NCBI GenBank assembly: GCA_002342255.1 | Contig: DDPP01000093.1 | Coordinates: 1 to 5,858, forward strand | DNA length: 5,858 bases | Source of the DNA: Micrococcales bacterium UBA2465 | GTDB taxonomy: Bacteria; Actinomycetota; Actinomycetes; Actinomycetales; Microbacteriaceae | Direction of reading: 5' to 3' | In this document: piece by piece, positions 1 to 5,307 of the stretch | Numbering within the stretch: position 1 is the first letter of the stretch | Layout of the letters: every line of letters begins with the position of its first letter | Notes under the pieces: model-generated | What the model was told of the DNA's origin: nothing | The model's input: only the letters and a program-made list of their open reading frames with translations | The model's database searches: none | Position numbers and translations under genes: made by a program

Positions 1-135
1 GCTAAGAAGACAGTTGCAAAGAAGGCTGCACCTAAGAAGGCAGTTGCTAAGAAGACTGTTGCAAAGAAGGCTGCACCTAGAAAGGCTGCACCTAAGAAGG
101 TTGTAGCAAAGAAGGCTGCACCAAGAAAGACTGTT
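1..135 (+). repeat. In-frame 15-bp tandem repeat coding for (A/P)(K/R)Kxx pentapeptides
   Basis: Nine consecutive imperfect 15-bp units occupy this stretch with no indel, each encoding one pentapeptide. The units differ by substitutions only. A higher-order pattern is also visible: bases 1-35 and 46-80 are nearly identical (both encode AKKTV-AKKAA-P), which suggests duplication of a block of three units (45 bp). The array continues to the left edge, so its full length is unknown. Confidence 0.85.
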
Positions 136-150
136 GCTAAGAAGATGTAA
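1..150 (+). CDS. C-terminal tail of a basic, histone-H1-like protein, probably HU/HupB-type nucleoid protein (5' end outside window)
   Basis: Frame 1 is open from the first base to TAA at 148-150 and gives 49 residues of an extremely basic tail. By my count it has 18 Lys and 2 Arg, with no acidic or aromatic residues. The tail is nine consecutive pentapeptides of the form (A/P)-(K/R)-K-x-x, followed by AKKM. Examples are AKKTV, AKKAA, PKKAV and PRKAA. Such tails bind DNA non-specifically and, in actinobacteria, typically follow an N-terminal HU domain (HupB/Hlp of mycobacteria has PAKKA-type repeats). The HU domain itself would lie upstream and cannot be seen, so a stand-alone H1-like protein or a Lys-tailed ribosomal or RNA-binding protein remains possible. 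The gene is followed at once by a strong terminator, which fits an abundant, separately transcribed product. Confidence 0.75.
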   Translation, partial: AKKTVAKKAAPKKAVAKKTVAKKAAPRKAAPKKVVAKKAAPRKTVAKKM

Positions 151-167
151 TTCTGCTTAAGCAATTA

Positions 168-202
168 GGTCCCGGTCGCAAGATCGGGACCTTTTCTTTT
201 TT
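168..202 (+). terminator. Intrinsic terminator of the basic-tail gene
   Basis: A 10-bp stem is formed by 168-177 (ggtcccggtc) and 182-191 (gatcgggacc), with one G-T wobble. It closes a GCAA loop at 178-181, a GNRA tetraloop. An 11-base T-rich tract (192-202, broken once by C) follows directly. It starts 17 bp after the TAA stop and ends just before the promoter of the next gene, so it separates the two plus-strand genes into different transcripts. Confidence 0.93.
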
Positions 203-207
203 ACAGA

Positions 208-213
208 TAAACT
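208..213 (+). promoter_or_regulatory. Candidate -10 box for a leaderless transcript of the MFS gene at 220
   Basis: TAAACT fits the actinobacterial -10 pattern TANNNT and is separated from the GTG start at 220 by exactly 6 bases, so transcription would begin at or within a base of the start codon. No Shine-Dalgarno sequence is present between the terminator and the GTG. The box also contains an in-frame TAA (208-210), which fixes GTG 220 as the furthest upstream start. I see no clear -35 element; the expected place falls inside the terminator stem. The call rests on motif and spacing only. Confidence 0.5.
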
Positions 214-219
214 TGCGAA

Positions 220-1437
220 GTGAGTTCCTCTAAGCCAGCAGCCGAAACTCTTGGAACTACTTTCAACAAAATTTGGTCGGCAGCCATGGTTAGTAAATTT
301 GCCGATGGCTTGGTTGGGGCAGCTATTCCTCTTTTAGCGGCTAGTCTCACCCGTGACCCAGTGTTGATTGCCATTCAATCAAACATGATCATGCTTCCGT
401 GGCTGCTCTTTGCCATCCCGTTGGGTGCATTACTGGATCGACTAAATCGCAGATTTGTAATGTTGCTGGTTCAGCTGACCAGGGTGCTCATTGGAGCGAC
501 CATAGCAGAGCTGATCATCACGAATAACATAACCCTCTGGGCTTTGATGTTGCTAACCTTCATCTTTGGAGTTTCAGAGGTGGTCTATGACACGGCAACA
601 CAGTCAACCATTCCATCACTGCTGAAAGGGCACCAGCTTGAGCGTGGTAATTCCAGAATGCAGATTGCTGACACAGTTATGCAGAGCTTTGTTGGGGTTC
701 CGCTAGGGGCTTTCATTTACGCCATCTATAGCTACCTGCCGTTTGTTGGTATCGCCTGCTTCTATGTAATAGCCATTGGGTTAGTTACCTCAATATCTAA
801 AACTGCTATGCAGGATGATGACAGTTATAACCTGGCAAGACCAGCCCTAAAAACTGAGATCATCGAAGGATTGAAATACCTCTGGAACGACAAGGTGCTT
901 TTTCGATTAGTCCTTGCTACCGGAAGTGTTGGTTTCTTCTATGCCATGGGTCAAGCCACCCTGGTGTTATTTATTTTGGATCATTTGCACGTCAGTGAAG
1001 CGCTTTACGGTTGGGTGATGGTTCCCCTTGCCATAGGTTCGTTGGTTGGGGCGTTCGCTTCCCCGAAGCTGTCGGCAAGGTTTGGTAGGAGTAAGGCGTT
1101 GTCTTATTCTCTGCCTGGCGCTTCGATTGCGCTTCTTGCTGCTGGTTTATCACCGAACGTATATTTTTTCATGATAGCCAGCACCTTCCACGGTTTCTTT
1201 ATTGCCCAGTGGAACATCTTGTTGATGAGCACCTATCACGGCATGATTCCCAATGAAATCTTTGGTCGCATTCATGGCACCAGAAGAACTTTAGTGTGGG
1301 GGCTTATGCCAATTGCTGGTCTCATCGGTGGTCTGCTAGGACGCATTGACATAACCTTACCCATGATTGTCGGTGGTGTTGGCGCGGTGATTATTGCGGT
1401 TAGTCAGAGTAAATTTATAAGATCTATTCGGTCTTAG
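220..1437 (+). CDS. MFS exporter, EntS-like / MFS_3 group
   Basis: This is a 405-residue integral membrane protein with the length and hydrophobic pattern of a 12-helix major facilitator transporter. A polar N-terminus of about 17 residues leads into the first helix (around 18-42). The loop between helices 2 and 3 carries the MFS signature motif A as GALLDRLNRR (69-78), and a weaker copy around 281-294 (PKLSARFGRSKAL) marks the second half. The segment VYDTATQSTIPSLL (122-135) followed by QLERGNSRMQ resembles the MFS_3 family, which includes the enterobactin exporter EntS and several macrolide or tetracycline efflux proteins. Such proteins export small molecules by proton antiport; no substrate can be read from the sequence. 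GTG 220 is chosen because an in-frame TAA lies at 208-210 and the -10-like box fits a leaderless start. ATG at 286 would cut into the first helix. Its 3' end overlaps the convergent epimerase gene by 14 bp. Confidence 0.88.
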   Translation: MSSSKPAAETLGTTFNKIWSAAMVSKFADGLVGAAIPLLAASLTRDPVLIAIQSNMIMLPWLLFAIPLGALLDRLNRRFVMLLVQLTRVLIGATIAELIITNNITLWALMLLTFIFGVSEVVYDTATQSTIPSLLKGHQLERGNSRMQIADTVMQSFVGVPLGAFIYAIYSYLPFVGIACFYVIAIGLVTSISKTAMQDDDSYNLARPALKTEIIEGLKYLWNDKVLFRLVLATGSVGFFYAMGQATLVLFILDHLHVSEALYGWVMVPLAIGSLVGAFASPKLSARFGRSKALSYSLPGASIALLAAGLSPNVYFFMIASTFHGFFIAQWNILLMSTYHGMIPNEIFGRIHGTRRTLVWGLMPIAGLIGGLLGRIDITLPMIVGGVGAVIIAVSQSKFIRSIRS

Positions 1438-2323
1438 CGCAGACCCATTTTGCAGCCGATTCAAGAGTTGGTTGTTCGAACTTAAAGCCTGTTGCTAGCA
1501 AACGATCTGCGCTCATTTTTTGAGAACATAACAGTAATTCTTGAGCACCCTCACGGAAAGCTAGTTTTAGGGCAAATGCTGGAATCGGAATCAAAGTTGG
1601 CCGTTTCAGTTCTTTACCCAGTGCTTTGATCAACTGCTTTGCAGTTGCCGGTTCTGGTGCGGTTAGGTTATAGGGTCCTGAGGCTGAAACAGTGTCAATT
1701 AAATGCAGGATTGCCCTGGCTTCGTCGGGCAGAGAAATCCAGGCCCACCACTGCTTACCGTTACCGAGTTTTCCACCGATGCCTAGTCGAAGAATGGGAA
1801 GTAACCTGCCCAAGGCACCAAGTTTTCTAGAGAGGACCATGGTGGTTCTAACTAAGACCACTCTGACCCCGTTTGGAGCTTTCATGGCTTCGCGCTCCCA
1901 CTGATTAGCCAAATCAGCAAGAAAGCCTGCACCCTTAGGTGCCGTTTCTAGAAGCAGTTGATCGCCACAGTCACCGTAAATACCTGAAGCTGATCCTGAA
2001 ACAAAAACTTTTGGTTTGTTTTTGGCTTTACTGATGGCTTGGACCAGAGTTCGAGTGGACATAATTCTTGAGGAGATAAGTTCTTCCTTATATTTCTTGG
2101 TCCAAGGAAGTTTTCCTGTGGTAGCTCCAGCCAGGTTGATCACCGCGTCTACAGTTTCGATAACATCTGGTTCTATGAATAATTCAGTTGGATTCCACTG
2201 AACTTCATTTTCCTTGGTTGGTGCTCGTCTAACCAGCACTAGGGGAGTGTCTGCTCTAGCTGAGATTTGTTTTTGCAATTCGGTACCAATTAGCCCACTG
2301 GCTCCAGAAATAAGGATTCTCAC
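1424..2323 (-). CDS. NAD(P)-dependent epimerase, SDR39U1/YfcH family (TIGR01777 type)
   Basis: The predicted cytoplasmic protein has 299 residues from GTG at 2323, close to the usual length of this atypical short-chain dehydrogenase family. The Rossmann nucleotide-binding motif GASGLIG is at 7-13, preceded by the first strand (RILIS). NLAG is at 63-66 and the family's SSR...T..L segment at about 84-93. FLADLANQWE is at 134-143, GIGGKLGNGKQWWAWIS at 181-197, and a C-terminal DUF1731-like part ends with LLATGF. Two family positions look altered: SASGIYG (111-117) where SA.GYYG is usual, and WISLPD (195-200) where a His commonly follows WI. No reaction is established for this family. The ATG at 2359 is a poorer start because it would overlap the YciI gene by 34 bp, whereas GTG 2323 has AAGGA six bases upstream and puts the Rossmann strand at the N-terminus. 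It is the last gene of the minus-strand cluster. Confidence 0.88.
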   Translation of the reverse strand: MRILISGASGLIGTELQKQISARADTPLVLVRRAPTKENEVQWNPTELFIEPDVIETVDAVINLAGATTGKLPWTKKYKEELISSRIMSTRTLVQAISKAKNKPKVFVSGSASGIYGDCGDQLLLETAPKGAGFLADLANQWEREAMKAPNGVRVVLVRTTMVLSRKLGALGRLLPILRLGIGGKLGNGKQWWAWISLPDEARAILHLIDTVSASGPYNLTAPEPATAKQLIKALGKELKRPTLIPIPAFALKLAFREGAQELLLCSQKMSADRLLATGFKFEQPTLESAAKWVCAKTE

Positions 2324-2325
2324 GG

Positions 2326-2607
2326 TTAGTCCTTGAACGGTCCGAATAGGGGATTCCAAGCTTCGACGGTGCGCTCCCCGATCATGCCGGCTAAATCAAA
2401 AGGATCCTGGTCAAGCAAACTGTTCAATTCCTCTATGCTCGCTGCTTTCCAAATAAGCAGTGCTGCAGGTCTATCCAACATCGGACCACTGGCTAAGAGT
2501 CGACCAGCGGCTAGCTGTTCACCCAGCCAAACTCGATGCTCCGGGCGTAACTGATTTAGTTCAATCTCCTCGGCACTGTATGCGTAGCTAACAACATAGA
2601 AGTTCAT
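2326..2607 (-). CDS. YciI-like protein (YCII-related domain)
   Basis: This 93-residue soluble protein has the size of a single YciI domain, a small ferredoxin-like fold that usually forms dimers. Family marks are the RPEHRVWL segment (21-28) with the conserved His24, ASGP (39-42), and DPFDLAGM (68-75) with the conserved Asp68 followed by Pro-Phe. In the family the His and Asp lie near a putative active site. Some relatives are dehalogenases or muconolactone-isomerase-like enzymes, but most have no known substrate. Translation from ATG 2607 is well supported by a strong Shine-Dalgarno site. Only 3 bp separate it from the upstream MFS stop, and 2 bp lie between its stop and the epimerase GTG. 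The adjacency suggests a shared transcript and perhaps a shared small-molecule pathway with the epimerase, which is inference. Confidence 0.88.
   Translation of the reverse strand: MNFYVVSYAYSAEEIELNQLRPEHRVWLGEQLAAGRLLASGPMLDRPAALLIWKAASIEELNSLLDQDPFDLAGMIGERTVEAWNPLFGPFKD
2330..2334 (-). promoter_or_regulatory. Shine-Dalgarno sequence that fixes the epimerase start at 2323
   Basis: On the minus strand AAGGA is followed by six bases and then GTG. It lies in the last sense codons (Lys-Asp) of the YciI-like gene, whose TAA stop falls in the spacer. This supports GTG 2323 over the upstream ATG 2359 and suggests translational coupling. Confidence 0.75.
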
Positions 2608-2610
2608 CTT

Positions 2611-3780
2611 TTACTCCTTTGATTTTCTGGCAAAACTTGGCGTGATAGCAATTGCGGCCAAGGCCACAATCATGGCAATCGCATCCAAGCCGGTCGCAAG
2701 TCCGAGGCTGTGAGTTGGTGAGTAGTGGTCAATGACGAAGCCGGCTAACGCAGCTCCCATACCATAACCGATATTTTGACCGGCACCAATCCAGCCATAG
2801 ACCTCGGTGGTGTCATCGAGTCTAACTGCTTTACCAATGATTGCCCCGATAGTTCCAAAAGCTAGAGCCACACCGATGCCGGAAACAAAGAGGCAGACTC
2901 CTAGCCAAATTGCATCTTTGGCATTGAAGAAGATTAGTAAGTCACCAATCAATACAATTCCAAGTTGCAAGGTCAATGCATTTGAATTTTTGAATTTATT
3001 GCCTAGGGCTAAGCCACCTACTATTGAACCAATTGAAAGCATGGCAATGACCACCCCAGCCTGAGCGCTGCCGACAGTTGCCACGATACCTATTTCCAAT
3101 CCGGCAAAAGATCCAACAAATAGCAAGTTCACCACAATCATCACGACGACAATTCTCGATTTCAAGACAGCGCCCAGTTTTCCTGAGGACCTAGGGATGG
3201 GAGCACCGTGAACCCGTTTGAGTGAAACAAACCAAAGCCCACCCACCAATTGGATAATTGCCATGAGCACAATGGGCACCAAAGTATTTGTCAAAGCGAT
3301 AATCAAAGTTGCTAAAACTGGGCCTAAAATCCAGATTATTTCCTGCAGGATGGCATCGATGTTATAGATGGAATTTCTATCTTCTTCAGTTTCAACCAGA
3401 GTTGGATAGACGGCTCGAGCTGCCGGTTGAATCGGTGGCACCGACAGACCAATACACAGGCTCATAACTACCACCAGTTGTTCTGAAATCGGGAAGAAGC
3501 CAATCCCTAACATGAAGATGGGAACCACGATGGTTGTAATCGAGATCACCGGTTTAATTCCATATTTTGCCATCCACTGACCAAGAATTGGAGCGGCAAC
3601 AGCCCCACCTACCGTGCTAGCTGCAATGGCTAAACCGGCAATGCTGTAGTTGTTGAAGGTGCGCTGTAGGTGGATAGCAAAGGTAATGGTCTGCATACCC
3701 ATGGCAAATCGAGCCAGAAGTTGAGACCAAATTACTGAGGAAACACCCGGTTTTTTGAAAAGTTCAATATACAGACGCAT
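2611..3780 (-). CDS. MFS transporter, probable 12-helix exporter
   Basis: The 389-residue protein is almost entirely hydrophobic helices with short loops, typical of the major facilitator superfamily. A degenerate motif A (GQWMAKYGIKPVI, 67-79) follows the second helix. The polar segment YPTLVETEEDRNSIYNID (125-142) leads into the helix with the GP motif (ILGPVLATLI, 151-160), as in drug-efflux-like members of actinobacteria. A central cytoplasmic loop at about 188-206 divides the two six-helix halves. It is not similar by eye to the other MFS protein in the window beyond family level. Substrate is unknown. ATG 3780 is the likely start, but the nearby AGAAGG ends only two bases before it, closer than usual. 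A TAGGCT box nine bases upstream could instead give a nearly leaderless transcript. The gene lies 25 bp after pmt on the same strand and 3 bp before the YciI-like gene, so it is probably in their operon. Confidence 0.85.
   Translation of the reverse strand: MRLYIELFKKPGVSSVIWSQLLARFAMGMQTITFAIHLQRTFNNYSIAGLAIAASTVGGAVAAPILGQWMAKYGIKPVISITTIVVPIFMLGIGFFPISEQLVVVMSLCIGLSVPPIQPAARAVYPTLVETEEDRNSIYNIDAILQEIIWILGPVLATLIIALTNTLVPIVLMAIIQLVGGLWFVSLKRVHGAPIPRSSGKLGAVLKSRIVVVMIVVNLLFVGSFAGLEIGIVATVGSAQAGVVIAMLSIGSIVGGLALGNKFKNSNALTLQLGIVLIGDLLIFFNAKDAIWLGVCLFVSGIGVALAFGTIGAIIGKAVRLDDTTEVYGWIGAGQNIGYGMGAALAGFVIDHYSPTHSLGLATGLDAIAMIVALAAIAITPSFARKSKE
2614..2620 (-). promoter_or_regulatory. Strong Shine-Dalgarno site of the YciI-like gene, inside the end of the MFS gene
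   Basis: On the minus strand AAAGGAG is followed by six bases and ATG (2607). The same bases encode the Lys-Glu end of the upstream MFS protein, and that gene's TAA stop (2613-2611) sits in the spacer. It is the clearest ribosome binding site in the window and indicates reinitiation or coupled translation. Confidence 0.85.
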
Positions 3781-3805
3781 GACCTTCTAAGCCTACCCAG
3801 AGGAA

Positions 3806-5278
3806 TTAAATCCAGGACGGCAACCACATATGGACGTGCCAGAAATCGTAACTAATCCAGATTCCAGTCCAAATTGGTAAGAAGAAGACCGAAATTAGAC
3901 AAACTAATCCAACAAAACCTGAGATTAGCCAACGCGCTCGGTTGGGTTTTGGTGAATTGTCATACCAAGTTTTTAAACCAAAAACCAGAATGAATATAAT
4001 CCAAGGCAGGAATGAGATCACATAGAACTCAAAAACGGTTCGATTCATCAAAAGTAACCATGGAACATAACCGGCAATGATGCCAATAAAGATAAGTGTG
4101 GTCAATCGGTCTCTAGTTCTAAACCAGCTACCGATCAGAACACTGCTGGCAATAAAAGCTCCCCACCAAATCAGTGGATTTCCCAGCGGAGTAATTGCTG
4201 AGGCACAATTTTGACTTGCCGTGTCAAATAGGCAATCACTGCCACGTTCCTGCCAGAAGAAGGAGGTTGGTCTAAGCATGAAAGGCCAGGTCAACGGGTT
4301 TGATGCATAGTCATGCTGGGCATGCAAGTTGGCATGAAAGTTATAGATCTCTGCGTGGTAGTGCCAGAGTGATTGCAATGCTTTAGGAATCAGATTGAAA
4401 ATGCCCGATGCTGGATGAGTTTCTGCATAACTACGGTCATAGCCGTTAGGAGAGAGGAACCAGCCTGTCCAGCTAACTAGGTAAATTACAAAAGCTGGGA
4501 CAGTGACCCAAACAAAGGTTTTTACTGTTCCTAGAAGACTTGGAATGATCCAAAGTCGTTTCTCTAGTTTTTGGTCGGTTTCTATTTCTAACTTCTTATG
4601 AAATACATAGTTCCTCTTAACTTCAACTAATGCTCTATAAAGAGCAAAGATTGCGAGGAAATATAACCCGGACCACTTCACTGCGGTGGCAAGACCTAAA
4701 GTTACTCCCATCAGGAAAAGCCAAGGACGTTTCTTTGATGGGTCATCCAAATCTCGAAGGAGAAAATAGAAAGCCAAGATGGCAAAGAATCCAAGTATTT
4801 GATCTAACAGTGCGGTTCTGCCTAAAACTATGCCAACACCGTCAATGGCATAAAACAAACCGGCCACTAGAGCCCAGACTTTACTTTGGAACATCCGCTC
4901 GGCACATTTCATAGTTAGCCAAACCGAAGCAATGCTCAACAGAGCCACAACTATCCGCCAACCAAAAGGATTACCGCTACCAAAAACCAGAATTCCTAAA
5001 CCGATAAGCCATTTCCCAAGGGGTGGGTGAACTACAAAACTTGGGTCATTAGTTAGCCCGGAAGGGTCACCTTTGGCAAAGGCTGCATCTGAAGAATCAG
5101 TCCAATTTAGTTCAACACCATGAGTAAGCAGTGAATAGGCGTCTTTTACGTAATAGGTCTCATCGAAGACTAAAACTCCTGGATAACCAAGATTGAATAG
5201 TCGCACCAAGGCTGCAAGAGCAAGTATGGTCAGCGGCCCCCAACGAAGCAGTTGAGTCTTTAGTTGAATGTTGACCAC
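3806..5278 (-). CDS. pmt: Protein O-mannosyltransferase (polyprenyl-phosphate-mannose--protein mannosyltransferase, GT39)
   Basis: The 490-residue multi-spanning membrane protein fits the actinobacterial Pmt family, which transfers mannose from polyprenyl-phosphate-mannose to Ser/Thr of exported proteins on the outer face of the membrane. After the first helix (about 13-31) comes the catalytic acidic pair Asp39-Glu40 in FDETYY (38-43). HPPLGKW follows at 84-90, LGRTALLDQ at 152-160 and KWSGLYF at 201-207. The large extracytoplasmic loop has the YHAEIYNFHANL (307-318) and WPFMLRPTSFFW (331-342) segments, then GNPLIWW (366-372). The protein ends in MWLPSWI. The MIR domain of eukaryotic PMTs is absent, as is normal in bacteria. 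Cys349 and Cys358 lie in the outer loop and might form a disulfide. GTG 5278 has a -10-like box six bases upstream. The divergent rsmI neighbour matches the Rv1002c/Rv1003 order of M. tuberculosis, which supports the identification. Confidence 0.95.
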   Translation of the reverse strand: MVNIQLKTQLLRWGPLTILALAALVRLFNLGYPGVLVFDETYYVKDAYSLLTHGVELNWTDSSDAAFAKGDPSGLTNDPSFVVHPPLGKWLIGLGILVFGSGNPFGWRIVVALLSIASVWLTMKCAERMFQSKVWALVAGLFYAIDGVGIVLGRTALLDQILGFFAILAFYFLLRDLDDPSKKRPWLFLMGVTLGLATAVKWSGLYFLAIFALYRALVEVKRNYVFHKKLEIETDQKLEKRLWIIPSLLGTVKTFVWVTVPAFVIYLVSWTGWFLSPNGYDRSYAETHPASGIFNLIPKALQSLWHYHAEIYNFHANLHAQHDYASNPLTWPFMLRPTSFFWQERGSDCLFDTASQNCASAITPLGNPLIWWGAFIASSVLIGSWFRTRDRLTTLIFIGIIAGYVPWLLLMNRTVFEFYVISFLPWIIFILVFGLKTWYDNSPKPNRARWLISGFVGLVCLISVFFLPIWTGIWISYDFWHVHMWLPSWI

Positions 5279-5307
5279 CTTTAAATGTTAGTTTGCGAGA
5301 ATAGAGT
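5279..5307. promoter_or_regulatory. 29-bp divergent intergenic region between pmt and rsmI
   Basis: Both genes start outward from this short gap, so the promoters of both must lie here or extend into the opposite coding sequence. The pmt side has TAACAT (minus strand). On the rsmI side the best -10-like candidate is GAGAAT (5297-5302), five bases before the GTG. A TTGACC at 5271-5276 would be 20 bp from it, longer than usual. The crowding implies that RNA polymerases at the two promoters could interfere with each other. Confidence 0.55.
5285..5290 (-). promoter_or_regulatory. Candidate -10 box for a leaderless pmt transcript
   Basis: On the minus strand TAACAT fits TANNNT and is followed by exactly six bases before GTG 5278, the same geometry as upstream of the MFS gene at 220. 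No Shine-Dalgarno site at normal spacing is present; the AAAGG just before the start overlaps the GTG itself. This box would drive the four-gene minus-strand cluster. There is no recognisable -35 element; the expected position falls within the first codons of rsmI. Confidence 0.5.

Noticed and set aside
155..162. Perfect 8-bp palindrome GCTTAAGC between the basic-tail stop and the terminator
   Set aside because: Too short to form a stable hairpin without a loop, and no partner site was seen; likely chance.
1639..1904. Plus-strand open frames opposite the epimerase gene
   Set aside because: Short frames with no recognisable domain, antisense to a well-supported gene; explained as shadows.
2324..2359. 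Longer epimerase start at ATG 2359 (12 extra N-terminal residues)
   Set aside because: It overlaps the YciI gene by 34 bp. GTG 2323 has AAGGA at ideal spacing and places the Rossmann strand at the N-terminus as in the family.
1424..5278. The pmt-MFS-YciI-epimerase cluster as a novel glycosylation or export system
   Set aside because: All four belong to widespread families. Nothing in the sequence links the MFS, YciI or epimerase proteins to mannosylation beyond close spacing on one strand.
5271..5302. TTGACC (5271-5276) plus GAGAAT (5297-5302) as a full rsmI promoter
   Set aside because: The spacer would be 20 bp and the -10 is a weak match; kept only as a remark, not as a separate feature.
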